NCBI RefSeq assembly: GCF_024606265.1
Contig: NZ_JAHHPP010000389.1
Location: 1-64,000 of the forward strand
Source of the DNA: Endozoicomonas sp. SESOKO1
Lineage (GTDB): Bacteria > Pseudomonadota > Gammaproteobacteria > Pseudomonadales > Endozoicomonadaceae
DNA: 64,000 nucleotides
Reading direction: 5' to 3'
A model generated the notes under the pieces. That model made no database searches. It was not told where the DNA came from and saw only the letters and a program-made list of their open reading frames with translations. Below, piece by piece: positions 9,346-18,244 of this stretch. The position numbers were made by a program, and so were the translations under genes. Position 1 is the stretch's first letter, and the number at the start of each line of letters is the position of its first letter.

Positions 9346-12300
9346 CTATGAGGCAATGAGAGAGAGCTCCTGTATTGCCACTGACAGCATGGCAAGGTTT
9401 TGCTCCCTGGCAGACTGTATTTCCCGGATCGTCGCTTTCCAGCGATCAATTAGCCCGGCATTTTTTTCCAGCCATCGTTTAAGGCGCTCTTCCGGCTTTC
9501 CCTGCGAATGGGTCAGCACATGAATACAGTTATCATTGAGGGTTCGATCCAACTGATCTTTCAGGGATGATTGTGCTTTGCGTTGCCAGAGGTCGTTGAC
9601 CGGCAATTGACGAATACGTTCTCTTAACCAGGGCAGGCAAAGATAGTCTTCAAGGGCAAAAAAGATAGAAGCCACATCAGTAACGATAAATTGATATTCA
9701 TTAGCCACACTGACCATAAACAGAACGTAATAAAGGTATCGAAGGCCCGCGCAGGTTTCTGCGAGTGCTTGCGGCAGCTGTGCTTCCTGCAGCCAGGTCA
9801 CCCGGCCGCCCAGCCATGCACAATCTTCCTCTCCCAACAGCTCGGCCAGTTGCCCACTGACGGCACTGACGCCTGGTTTGTAGTTACTGATGAGAGACTC
9901 AATGTCCATAGAGCCACCATGATTCTTCAGCAGCCAGATACAGGCTTTTTCGATATGCTGCTGTACCCGGAACAGTTCTACTCGCTGAATGTCATCTTTT
10001 ACATCAAACCCCAAACCTTCAAACTGATCCCAGATGGATGGGATGGAAAAGATCTCTTTTATTGCCATAAATGCCCGGACACAATTCAGCTCCGAATGTC
10101 TGGTTTCCTGATGAATATACTCAATAAAGGTTGCTCCCATTCTGTTGCCAACCTCGTTACTGAGATGGGTAGCCAGTATTTCCGTTTTTAACGGATGATT
10201 TCTGATCTGATCTGGGAACTGGTTACGAAGCTGTGATGGAAAATAGTCCGGCAGTTTTGCTGCCAGTACCGGATCATCACCAACATTGGCTGAGACAAGG
10301 GATTCAAACAGCTCCAGCTTGGTGTGGGACAAAAGAATGGCTATTTCCGGTCGGGTCAGGCCTTCACCGGCTTTCACTCTGGCTTTAAGTTCTGTATCGG
10401 ATGGCAGGCCGTCCTGGGCCCGGTTAAGACGCCCTTTCTTTTCGAGCTTCCGGATCAGGAAGCGATGGTCATTGAATAACAGGACATTTTGTTGCAGGCT
10501 CAGGCTTAGCCTCTGGCTCTGTAAAAAGTTATGCCTGAGCACCAGTCTGGCAACCTCATCAGTCATACTGGCCAGTAAACTATTGCGCTGCTTCAGGGTT
10601 ATATCACCATCATCAACCATCTGATTCAGCAGAATCTTTATGTTTACTTCATGGTCTGAGCTGTCGACCCCACCGGAGTTGTCTACAGCGTCGGTATTGA
10701 TCAGCCCCCCTCTCCTTGAGAATTCAATTCTGGCCAGCTGAGTCAGGCCCAGATTTCCGCCCTCCCCAACCGCGCTGGTATTCAGTTCGCTGGCACTGAT
10801 CCTGACATTATCATTGGACCGGTCCCCTGCATCGGTATTGCTTTCACTGCTGGCTCTTATGTAAGTACCAATGCCGCCATTCCACAACAGATCAGCCGGC
10901 GCTTTCAGAATCGTTTGAATAAGTTCAGCGGGCGACAGGGTGGTTTTATCCGTTGCCAGCACAGTTCTGGCCTGCTTACTCAAATGAATGCTTTTCAGCT
11001 GGCGGCTGAATACGCCGCCACCTTCCGATAGTTTGTTGCGGTCATAATCATCCCAGGATGACCGGAGTAGATTAAACAGGCGCTGTCGCTCACTGAAGCT
11101 GGCTGAAATGTCCGGGTCCGGATCGATAAAGATATGCTGGTGGTTAAAGGCAGCAATCAGGCGAATATGGTTGGACAGCAGCATGCCATTACCAAATACG
11201 TCACCGGACATGTCGCCAATGCCGATGACCGTAAAATCCTGAGTCTGGGTATCGATTTCACGCTCTTTAAAAATCCTTTTTACCGACTCCCAGGCACCCC
11301 GGGCAGTGATTCCCATTTTTTTATGGTCATAGCCCAGGCTGCCACCAGAGGCAAAAGCATCTCGCAGCCAGAACCCATAGGACTCTGATACATCGTTGGC
11401 AATATCGGAAAAGCGGGCAGTGCCTTTATCGGCTGCAACCACAAGGTAAGGGTCATCATCATCGTAGCGTATGACATTGTCAGGAGGGATTATGTTTCCG
11501 CCATGAAGGTTATCGGTAAGATCCAGAAGTCCGGAAATAAACGCCCGATAGCAGGCAACCCCTTCCGCCTGTATTTCTTCCCTTGAGCCATTTGCCGGGA
11601 GATGCTTGGTGACAAAGCCTCCTTTCGCCCCGTGAGGAACAATGATGGCATTTTTAATCATCTGGGCCTTGACCAGCCCCAGAATCTCAGTACGAAAATC
11701 CTCCATCCGGTCTGACCATCTCAGCCCTCCCCGGGCAATCTTCCCACAGCGCATATGAATGCCTTCAAAGCGTGGTGAGTAGACAAATATTTCAAACATC
11801 GGTCTTGGGTGGGGTGAGGTTGGAATCTTGTCCGGTTGCAGTTTGAATGACAGATAACCTTTTGGCTCCCCCTGTTTCTGATAGGCACTGGTTCTCAACA
11901 TGGCCTCAATAACGCTCAGAAAGTGACGCAGGATCCGATCTTCATCGAGGTTTGTGACGCTATCCAGCAGCTGGTAAATCCTTTCAGAGCAGGCATTGGC
12001 CATTTCATGGCGATCACCCTGAAAATCCGGATCAAAACGAATGCTGAACAGGTCAACAATTTCACGAATCACCGCCGGGTTGCTGTTCAGTACTTTCTGC
12101 ATATAGCTCTGGCTGAACGGTACTTGAAGTTGCATCAGGTATTTGGACAGGGCCCTGATAAGCACAATCTGCTCCCAGTTCAAACTCGCTGAAACCACCA
12201 GCCCGTTGAATCCGTCATTCTCCATTTCTCCTTTCCAGGTGCGAATGAATACTTCCCGGAACTGCTCCCGCAGACGGGTATCTTCAAGGTTGGCGTGATT

Positions 12301-14199
12301 TGACGTTGAGCTGTCAACGTCCGGTGAGTTTATATTGGCCGTCAAGGCGTTATCATGGCCAGCGGGCTCAATACTGAAATCAAGCACCCAGGCACTTTCC
12401 TGCTGACAGGGGCTGATGGCGTAAGGTCTTGCACTGTGTACCCGGACGCCCATTTTCTCAAGAATGGGAAGAACATCCGAGAGAGCCAGGAGAGGCCCTT
12501 TACCAAGTACACGAAAGTGCCACCGATAATGGTCGGTAACCGGACGGTACAGACTGGTTCTTATCTGATGACTGTCTTTTAATGACTCCAGACGTCGAAT
12601 ATCGGCTACCGCCTGGCGGGGAGTAGCATCCTCCCGGTAGGCGGCGGGAAATGCCTGCAGATAATACTGCGCCATCCGGTTGCCAGAGGCCTCTCCCAAT
12701 GCCTCTTTTAACGCCTGCTGCAGGTGATCTGTCCAGCTCAGCATCGCTTCATGAATCATGGCTTCCAGCCGTTCAACATCAATATTCTGCTGGCTGGCAT
12801 GACGACAATGCACCGTAAATTGCAATTGCGCCATTGGGTTTTCCGATAGCTGGACATTAACGTCGATACTGTTGCCACTCAACTCACTGAGCAGGATCTG
12901 TTGCATCTGCAAGCGAAGTTCAGTGTTAAAGTTATCTCTGGATACATAAACCAGCACAGTAATAAAGCGGTCATAGGTGTCGGGACGGAGGAATACTCTC
13001 AATTGTCGTAATTCATGGCAGTCAAGAATCCCGTTAATGACGGTCTTAAGTTGTTCAAAACTTGCCTGCAGCAGCTCGTCCCTTGGATAGTTATGAATGA
13101 TGTGGCGCAGGGCGTTCCCTCGATGGCTGTTTATCGGGCAGCTGTTGTTTTTTAGCAGCTCTGCCACTTTTTTTCGTATCAGCGGAATGTCATCCAGCGG
13201 AACGTTGTAGGCTGTTGACGAAAACAGCCCGAAAAAACGCCATTCACCGATGACTGCACCGGAATCGTTAAATTGCTTGATCCCGATATAGTCCAGGTGA
13301 GCGGGTCGATGAACCGTTGAGCGGCTGATGGACTTGGTGATAACCAGCAACTCTGGCGCCTGGATTTGTGAGGCGATATAAGGCGATAGCTCCTGCTCTA
13401 CCGGATGATGCTCGGGACCTTCCCGGAAAGTCCCCAGACCGGTTTTGCTGTTGGTGCGCAGGGTTAATTTATTCGGCTTCTGGATGATTTCGTAATAGCG
13501 AAAGCCGATGAACAGAAAATTTTCTTTTTTCAGCCAGTTCAGAAAAGCCAGTGCTTCTTTCAGTTCAACGTCCCGCAGTGGCACAGAATGGGTCTGGCAC
13601 CATTGGATAGCATCATCCAGCCTGGTTTGCATTGCCTCCCAGTCAGACACGACTTTATGAACATCCTCAACGATACCCCGGATGCCGGAAGCTACTTTCT
13701 CCAGATCGAGGCGCTCTGGTTGCCGGTCTATTTCAACCCGAATGACGGCTTCGTTAATTTTTGCCTGTCGAGTGCTGATGGCGTTTAGCTGACCTGCACT
13801 GTCCCTTTCCGACCGAAGGGTAGGGTGATTCAGGCTGTAAACTTTTATTTTCTGACGATCAAGTTCCATCAACACAGAGGACACCAGAAATGGCATATCA
13901 TCCGTGATGATTTCAATAATGCTGTGTGTGGAGTGCCAGTGGTGGGTTTCCGGTTCCGGGTTGTAGGCGCGGATTTTGATTTGCCCGGGCCGCCTTTTCT
14001 GTAGAAATTGCCACAGGCAGAGTAATGCGCCATAGCCATCATCGGTATTTATCCGGATCAGGTCTTTGCTGGCAACGCCACGGTAATAGGCATCAGCAAG
14101 CGCCTGTATTTGCTCGTACTCTTTGTTTGACATGCGCTTTGCCAAAAGCGATTGAACCTGATTAACGATGACGGCTCGAAAATCGGTAAAACGGTTCAT
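9346..14199 (-). CDS. gdhB: NAD-specific glutamate dehydrogenase, large 180-kDa type
   Basis: It catalyses NAD-linked oxidative deamination of glutamate to 2-oxoglutarate, a catabolic route in the cytoplasm. The 1617 residues fit the 180-kDa class (GDH-180) of pseudomonads and actinomycetes. A long N-terminal regulatory half (with ACT-like modules in this family) precedes the catalytic core. The core begins near residue 820 with GGLRWSDRMEDFRTE and continues with KAQMIKNAIIVPHGAKGGF, which contains the glutamate-binding lysines. The Rossmann region has VIGIGDMSGDVFGNG. A long C-terminal domain follows. AGAGGA lies 6 nt before the ATG. It is a single-gene unit convergent with the autotransporter. 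Confidence 0.97.
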   Translation of the reverse strand: MNRFTDFRAVIVNQVQSLLAKRMSNKEYEQIQALADAYYRGVASKDLIRINTDDGYGALLCLWQFLQKRRPGQIKIRAYNPEPETHHWHSTHSIIEIITDDMPFLVSSVLMELDRQKIKVYSLNHPTLRSERDSAGQLNAISTRQAKINEAVIRVEIDRQPERLDLEKVASGIRGIVEDVHKVVSDWEAMQTRLDDAIQWCQTHSVPLRDVELKEALAFLNWLKKENFLFIGFRYYEIIQKPNKLTLRTNSKTGLGTFREGPEHHPVEQELSPYIASQIQAPELLVITKSISRSTVHRPAHLDYIGIKQFNDSGAVIGEWRFFGLFSSTAYNVPLDDIPLIRKKVAELLKNNSCPINSHRGNALRHIIHNYPRDELLQASFEQLKTVINGILDCHELRQLRVFLRPDTYDRFITVLVYVSRDNFNTELRLQMQQILLSELSGNSIDVNVQLSENPMAQLQFTVHCRHASQQNIDVERLEAMIHEAMLSWTDHLQQALKEALGEASGNRMAQYYLQAFPAAYREDATPRQAVADIRRLESLKDSHQIRTSLYRPVTDHYRWHFRVLGKGPLLALSDVLPILEKMGVRVHSARPYAISPCQQESAWVLDFSIEPAGHDNALTANINSPDVDSSTSNHANLEDTRLREQFREVFIRTWKGEMENDGFNGLVVSASLNWEQIVLIRALSKYLMQLQVPFSQSYMQKVLNSNPAVIREIVDLFSIRFDPDFQGDRHEMANACSERIYQLLDSVTNLDEDRILRHFLSVIEAMLRTSAYQKQGEPKGYLSFKLQPDKIPTSPHPRPMFEIFVYSPRFEGIHMRCGKIARGGLRWSDRMEDFRTEILGLVKAQMIKNAIIVPHGAKGGFVTKHLPANGSREEIQAEGVACYRAFISGLLDLTDNLHGGNIIPPDNVIRYDDDDPYLVVAADKGTARFSDIANDVSESYGFWLRDAFASGGSLGYDHKKMGITARGAWESVKRIFKEREIDTQTQDFTVIGIGDMSGDVFGNGMLLSNHIRLIAAFNHQHIFIDPDPDISASFSERQRLFNLLRSSWDDYDRNKLSEGGGVFSRQLKSIHLSKQARTVLATDKTTLSPAELIQTILKAPADLLWNGGIGTYIRASSESNTDAGDRSNDNVRISASELNTSAVGEGGNLGLTQLARIEFSRRGGLINTDAVDNSGGVDSSDHEVNIKILLNQMVDDGDITLKQRNSLLASMTDEVARLVLRHNFLQSQRLSLSLQQNVLLFNDHRFLIRKLEKKGRLNRAQDGLPSDTELKARVKAGEGLTRPEIAILLSHTKLELFESLVSANVGDDPVLAAKLPDYFPSQLRNQFPDQIRNHPLKTEILATHLSNEVGNRMGATFIEYIHQETRHSELNCVRAFMAIKEIFSIPSIWDQFEGLGFDVKDDIQRVELFRVQQHIEKACIWLLKNHGGSMDIESLISNYKPGVSAVSGQLAELLGEEDCAWLGGRVTWLQEAQLPQALAETCAGLRYLYYVLFMVSVANEYQFIVTDVASIFFALEDYLCLPWLRERIRQLPVNDLWQRKAQSSLKDQLDRTLNDNCIHVLTHSQGKPEERLKRWLEKNAGLIDRWKATIREIQSAREQNLAMLSVAIQELSLIAS

Positions 14200-14759
14200 G
14201 GTATTCCTCTGTCATTAGGGCCTGTTGACGTTTCGATGAGGAAGGCAAACTGTCCGCAGGGCAGGTTCCCCCACTTGAGTTGCCGGGTTATGCCACGACT
14301 GTCGATGCTCATGCGCCAGGTAAGTTGATAATCGTGTGACCGCAGGGATAACTTTTGGTGACACCGATTAAAAGCTCTGTATAAAATGACTGTCGCTCTT
14401 TTGCCAGGGAGCCGGTTAAACGGTGTCTGGTTGCATTATCAATGTCAGTCTGGCTTTGCTGGCAATTTTCTCGTTAAGCTTCTCGTCAAGATAGCCGAGA
14501 AATGATGCAAATGCCTTGGGACTGCTGATTTTGCGGGGGGCTAAGCATAATCCACAGCCCTCATGAAATTTGCAAGTGGCGTCCAATTCTGGTATAAAGC
14601 CCGATCTTTGTATGAGGGTAGCTGCTGACGAGTCTTGAAGGTCTCTTGACTCTGTAACCATGGGCAGATCTGCCCGAAGCAGACACTGGAATTCAGTTAA
14701 GTTTTCCGGCCTCATGGCTGGTGATTTTGGTTTAAGAGACGGTTTGAGAGGCCATCCAC
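14200..14759. other. intergenic region between divergent gdhB and rpmB
   Basis: This holds the upstream regions of gdhB (minus) and rpmB (plus), including a good promoter for the ribosomal protein pair at 14570-14598. A minus-strand frame at 14416-14715 (99 codons) lies across that promoter, lacks a ribosome binding site and matches nothing I know, so I do not call it. A 16-nt string, GCCTGTTGACGTTTCG at 14220-14235, recurs at 52990-53005. Confidence 0.6.
14570..14598 (+). promoter_or_regulatory. sigma-70 promoter for rpmB-rpmG
   Basis: TTGCAA (14570-14575), a 17-bp spacer and TATAAA (14593-14598) preceded by TGG make a strong consensus-like promoter, giving a leader of about 155 nt before rpmB. 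Confidence 0.65.
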
Positions 14760-14996
14760 ATGTCCAAGGTTTGTCAGGTTACCGGCAAGCGCCCGGTTAC
14801 CGGGAACAATGTTTCCCACGCTCAGAACAAAACCCGTCGTCGCTTCGTGCCTAACCTGCACCACAAGCGCTTCTGGGTTGAAAGTGAAAAGCGCTTTGTG
14901 CGCCTGCGTGTTTCTGCAAAAGGCATGCGTATTATCGACAAGAAAGGCATTGATGCCGTTCTGGCTGATCTGCGCGCCAGCGGTCAATCTTTTTAA
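14760..14996 (+). CDS. rpmB: 50S ribosomal protein L28
   Basis: This is a structural protein of the large ribosomal subunit. Its 78 residues are the normal length, with the typical start [20 protein letters not shown], the basic [14 protein letters not shown] segment and the [15 protein letters not shown] strand. GAGAGG lies 8 nt before the ATG. It is followed after 33 bp by rpmG as one operon. The usual upstream neighbour, radC, is absent here and found about 10 kb downstream. Confidence 0.98.
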   Translation: MSKVCQVTGKRPVTGNNVSHAQNKTRRRFVPNLHHKRFWVESEKRFVRLRVSAKGMRIIDKKGIDAVLADLRASGQSF

Positions 14997-15029
14997 GTCG
15001 AGATAGCTAACTTAGCAGGAGCATAAATC

Positions 15030-15197
15030 ATGGCTAAAGGTATTCGTGAGAAAATCAAGCTGGTTTCCAGCGCAGGCACTGGTCACTACTACACCACCAC
15101 CAAGAACAAGCGTAATACGCCTGACAAGCTGGTGTTCAAGAAGTATGACCCGGTTGTTCGCCAGCACGTTGAGTACAAGGAATACAAGATCAAGTAA
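15030..15197 (+). CDS. rpmG: 50S ribosomal protein L33
   Basis: This 55-residue ribosomal protein starts [20 protein letters not shown] and ends EYKEYKIK. It lacks the two CxxC zinc-ribbon pairs, so it is the zinc-independent (C-minus) form that persists under zinc limitation. AGGAG lies 9 nt before the ATG. It is co-transcribed with rpmB, a near-universal pair. No U-rich terminator is obvious after it. Confidence 0.97.
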   Translation: MAKGIREKIKLVSSAGTGHYYTTTKNKRNTPDKLVFKKYDPVVRQHVEYKEYKIK

Positions 15198-15364
15198 GTC
15201 TTGTTTGCTTTGCTCTGGTCCGTATCGGGCAAACTGATGCGGACTGCCACTCCCTTCTGTTGCACTTCTCTCTATTTAAACTGCTGTCCGGGTTCTAAAC
15301 GAACCACCTCCTCATTTTCACTTAGGATCTGAGTGCTCTCACTACTGTCGCATTCCGGTTGCAC

Positions 15365-15373
15365 TGTTATAAT
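15365..15373 (+). promoter_or_regulatory. extended -10 promoter for trhP
   Basis: TGTTATAAT is an extended -10 element (TGn + TATAAT) 32 bp before the trhP start. No good -35 hexamer is visible, as is common for extended -10 promoters. Confidence 0.5.
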
Positions 15374-15404
15374 GCGCGCCATTCAAGAACATCAGCTGTA
15401 GGTC

Positions 15405-16739
15405 ATGATGAAACCGGAACTCCTTTCGCCAGCGGGAACACTGAAGAATATGCACTTTGCCTTTGCCTATGGTGCAGACGCTGTTTATGCTGGCCAGCCC
15501 CGCTATAGCCTGAGAGTCCGCAATAACGACTTTAAACTGGACAACCTGCAAAAAGGCATTGATGAAGCTCACGCCCTGGGCAAAAAACTGTATCTGGCCA
15601 GCAACATTGCGCCTCATAACAGTAAGGTGAAAACCTATCTCCGGGATATGGAGCCGGTTATTGCCATGAGGCCTGATGCCCTGATCATGTCCGATCCGGG
15701 TTTGATTATGATGGTGCGTGAAACCTGGCCGGATATGCCAGTCCACCTCTCGGTTCAGGCCAACGCGGTGAACTTTGCCACGGTAAAATTCTGGGCCAGG
15801 CAGGGGGTTGAGCGGATTATTCTGTCCCGTGAGTTATCCCTGGAGGAGATTCAGGAGATTCGGGAAGAGTGCCCTGATACGGAGATTGAGGTGTTTGTTC
15901 ATGGCTCCCTCTGTATCGCATACTCGGGCCGCTGCCTGCTCTCCGGTTACATCAACAAAAGAGACCCGAATCAGGGAACCTGCACCAATGCCTGTCGCTG
16001 GCAATATCAGGCCCATGAGGCAAAAGAGACTGAAAGCGGTGATGTGATTCCAGTCAGTGGCAATCCTGATACGGTGACTCCAACCCTGGGGACTGGCGAA
16101 ACATCTGACTCGATTTTCCTGCTGCAGGAAAAAGGGCGTCCGGACCAGTATATGCCTGCGTTTGAAGATGAGCATGGCACTTATATCATGAACTCCAAAG
16201 ATCTCAGGGCTGTCCAGCATGTTCGTCGCTTGACGGAGATGGGCATTCACTCCCTCAAGATCGAAGGGCGGACCAAGTCTTTTTATTATGTCGCCAGAAC
16301 CGCCCAGGTATACCGTCAAGCCATTGATGATGCCGCAGCGGGTAATCCTTTTGATATGGGCATGATGGACGCTCTGGAGAATCTGGCCAACAGAGGTTAT
16401 ACCGAAGGCTTTTACCGTCGCCATGTGCACGATGAGTATCAGAATTATGAAACCGGTAACTCCCGGGAAAGCAAGCAGCAGTTTGTTGGTGAAATTGTTG
16501 AGTTTGACGATCAGCAGCTGACGGTGGATGTGAAAAACCGCTTTGAGCTGGGTGATACCATGGAGCTGATGACCCCTGCAGGCAACCATGTTTTCAATCT
16601 GGAGCATTTGGAAAACCGGCGTGGTGAACGTATTGATGTTGCACCGGGGTCTGGCCACTTTGTAAAAATTCCAAAACCTGAAGGTGTTTTGCCAAATAGC
16701 CACTTACTGCTGGTTCGTCATTTGCCTCAGGAGGCTTAG
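15405..16739 (+). CDS. trhP: tRNA 5-hydroxyuridine synthase, U32 family (YegQ/TrhP)
   Basis: It is a U32 'peptidase' family protein matching E. coli YegQ/TrhP closely along its length (PELLSPAGTLKNM at the start, IMNSKDLRAVQHVRRLTEMG in the middle). TrhP makes 5-hydroxyuridine at wobble position 34 of certain tRNAs using prephenate. Cysteines 170, 177, 193 and 197 (CIAYSGRC, CTNAC) correspond to the cysteines that hold a 4Fe-4S cluster in U32 proteins. The 444 residues are close to the E. coli length. The ORF starts MMKP; the second Met (15408) is equally possible. It lies alone between rpmG and pyrE. Confidence 0.92.
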   Translation: MMKPELLSPAGTLKNMHFAFAYGADAVYAGQPRYSLRVRNNDFKLDNLQKGIDEAHALGKKLYLASNIAPHNSKVKTYLRDMEPVIAMRPDALIMSDPGLIMMVRETWPDMPVHLSVQANAVNFATVKFWARQGVERIILSRELSLEEIQEIREECPDTEIEVFVHGSLCIAYSGRCLLSGYINKRDPNQGTCTNACRWQYQAHEAKETESGDVIPVSGNPDTVTPTLGTGETSDSIFLLQEKGRPDQYMPAFEDEHGTYIMNSKDLRAVQHVRRLTEMGIHSLKIEGRTKSFYYVARTAQVYRQAIDDAAAGNPFDMGMMDALENLANRGYTEGFYRRHVHDEYQNYETGNSRESKQQFVGEIVEFDDQQLTVDVKNRFELGDTMELMTPAGNHVFNLEHLENRRGERIDVAPGSGHFVKIPKPEGVLPNSHLLLVRHLPQEA

Positions 16740-16827
16740 TCCGGGAATAGACTACCCGGCAGCAGATTGGTATAAAATCAGTTTTTAAGCCCGCTACGAC
16801 GGGCATACAGCGAACAGGACCCTCCCG

Positions 16828-17505
16828 ATGCATCAGTACCAGAAAGAATTCCTGGATTTTGCCATTGAGCAACAAGTGCTCCGCTTTGGTGAGTTCACCT
16901 TGAAGTCCGGAAGAAAATCCCCCTACTTCTTTAATGCCGGGTTATTCCATAGTGGTGAAGCCATCAGCAAACTCGGCCAGTTTTATGCATCAGCAATTGT
17001 TAATGCCGGGCTTGAATTTGACATACTGTTTGGACCCGCCTACAAAGGCATCCCCCTGGCCACGGCCACCGCTGTCGCACTGTTCGAAAAGCATAACCGA
17101 AATGTACCGTGGTGTTTCAATCGCAAGGAGGCCAAAGATCATGGTGAAGGAGGCTATATTGTCGGTGCGCCCCTGGCAGGACGAGTAGCGATTATTGACG
17201 ATGTTATCACGGCAGGCACAGCGATTCGCGAAGTCATGACCATTATCGAGCAAACGGACGCTACGCCCGCAGCCGTTGTGGTCGCCATGGACCGTCAGGA
17301 AAAAGGACAGGGAGAGCCTTCAGCACCAGGAGAGTCTTCAACGCTAAAAGAGCTTTCTGCCATCCAGGAAGTGGAACGTGATTTCGATATTCCGGTTTTG
17401 AGCATTGTTTCCCTGACCGACTTACTGGAATATAGTGAGAATCATCCAGATATTCGTCAATACGCACCGGAAATCAAGGCCTACAGAGATACCTACGGAG
17501 TATAA
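16828..17505 (+). CDS. pyrE: orotate phosphoribosyltransferase with in-frame expansion
   Basis: It joins orotate to PRPP to make OMP in pyrimidine synthesis. The PRPP-binding motif is [12 protein letters not shown] at 121-132, and the flexible catalytic loop is [10 protein letters not shown] around 100-109. At 225 residues it is about 12 longer than usual. The extra residues sit at about 162-173, where relatives read [14 protein letters not shown]; here the GE-SA unit is present three times ([18 protein letters not shown]). The rest is normal, so activity is likely kept. In many gammaproteobacteria pyrE adjoins slmA or rph; here a hydroxylase operon follows. Confidence 0.97.
   Translation: MHQYQKEFLDFAIEQQVLRFGEFTLKSGRKSPYFFNAGLFHSGEAISKLGQFYASAIVNAGLEFDILFGPAYKGIPLATATAVALFEKHNRNVPWCFNRKEAKDHGEGGYIVGAPLAGRVAIIDDVITAGTAIREVMTIIEQTDATPAAVVVAMDRQEKGQGEPSAPGESSTLKELSAIQEVERDFDIPVLSIVSLTDLLEYSENHPDIRQYAPEIKAYRDTYGV
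17311..17364 (+). repeat. 18-bp tandem triplication inside pyrE
   Basis: Three consecutive 18-bp units (17311-17328, 17329-17346, 17347-17364) begin GGAGAGCCTTCAGCA, GGAGAGTCTTCAACG and AAAGAGCTTTCTGCC. The third is the ancestral position; the first two account exactly for the 12-residue excess in PyrE. Confidence 0.8.
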
Positions 17506-17512
17506 AACTTAA

Positions 17513-17568
17513 ACAGGCATTCCTGCTCTTGACAAGAATCTTGACAGGAATCTTGACAGGAATGCTGT
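17513..17568 (+). promoter_or_regulatory. stem-loop enclosing three 12-bp TTGACA repeats
   Basis: Just after pyrE, ACAGGCATTCCTG pairs with CAGGAATGCTGT with one bulge. Inside and overlapping its right arm are three tandem 12-bp units (TTGACAAGAATC, TTGACAGGAATC, TTGACAGGAATG; 17529-17564). Each contains a -35 consensus, but no -10 lies at the right spacing, so these are not three simple promoters. It may be a protein-binding direct repeat for the hydroxylase operon or just slippage-generated sequence. Confidence 0.4.
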
Positions 17569-17704
17569 CTGCGACCGTAGCCAGTCTGGCTGCGGCACAG
17601 GGTCTACACAAATATAAAAACATGATTAGAAATGGCTCAAAAAGTAGTTCAGTGAAATTTTTTTGAGCCAAACAAAAAAACAGACTCTGCCGGGGGAGGC
17701 GCAC

Positions 17705-18244
17705 GTGATCAGCTTTAAGTTAAATGGACAAACCGTAAACGTAGACGCACCGGGAGATACCCCCTTGCTCTGGGTGGTCCGTGAACATTTAACCCTGAAG
17801 GGTACAAAATTCGGTTGCGGTATGGGCCTGTGCGGTGCCTGTAGCATGTTGATCGATGGTGTGAGCTCCCGAACCTGCATCATGCCCGTTCAAGCCGTGG
17901 CCAATCGAAATATCACCACCATTGAAGGCATTGGTAACCCACAAATGATGTCCACTTTGCAGAACGCCTGGGTTGAAACCGACGTTCCACAATGTGGCTA
18001 TTGCCAAAGTGGCCAAATCATCAGTGCTACCGCATTACTGAGCCAGAACAACAACCCCAGTGACAACGATATCGACATCGCCATGAGCGGCAACTTATGC
18101 CGCTGCGGCACTTATCCTAATGTGAAAAAAGCCATCAAAAGGGCAGCGGCAGATTTAAGAAAAGGCAAAGGTCGTTTACAGGTCGTTCAGGTATTTGACC
18201 CAACGGCAAATGCATCACCGGAGACACAGGGGGTGCAATCATGA
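17705..18244 (+). CDS. 2Fe-2S subunit of molybdenum hydroxylase (IorA-like)
   Basis: This is the iron-sulfur electron-transfer subunit of a xanthine-oxidase-family enzyme of the isoquinoline 1-oxidoreductase/aldehyde oxidase type. The plant-type 2Fe-2S cluster cysteines are 38, 43, 46 and 58, and the second cluster is at 97, 100, 132 and 134 (CGYC, CRC). I chose the GTG at 17705 because GGAGG lies 5 nt before it; the TTG at 17663 has no ribosome binding site. The next gene overlaps it by 4 bp (ATGA), so the subunits are translationally coupled. Electrons probably leave to a cytochrome or other acceptor, since no FAD subunit is encoded nearby. Confidence 0.9.
   Translation: MISFKLNGQTVNVDAPGDTPLLWVVREHLTLKGTKFGCGMGLCGACSMLIDGVSSRTCIMPVQAVANRNITTIEGIGNPQMMSTLQNAWVETDVPQCGYCQSGQIISATALLSQNNNPSDNDIDIAMSGNLCRCGTYPNVKKAIKRAAADLRKGKGRLQVVQVFDPTANASPETQGVQS

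Noticed and set aside
14416-14715. Minus-strand frame of 99 codons
   Set aside because: It lies across the strong rpmB promoter, has no Shine-Dalgarno sequence and no recognisable domain.
15834-16703. Minus-strand frame of 289 codons opposite trhP
   Set aside because: Shadow frame; trhP matches YegQ over its entire length.
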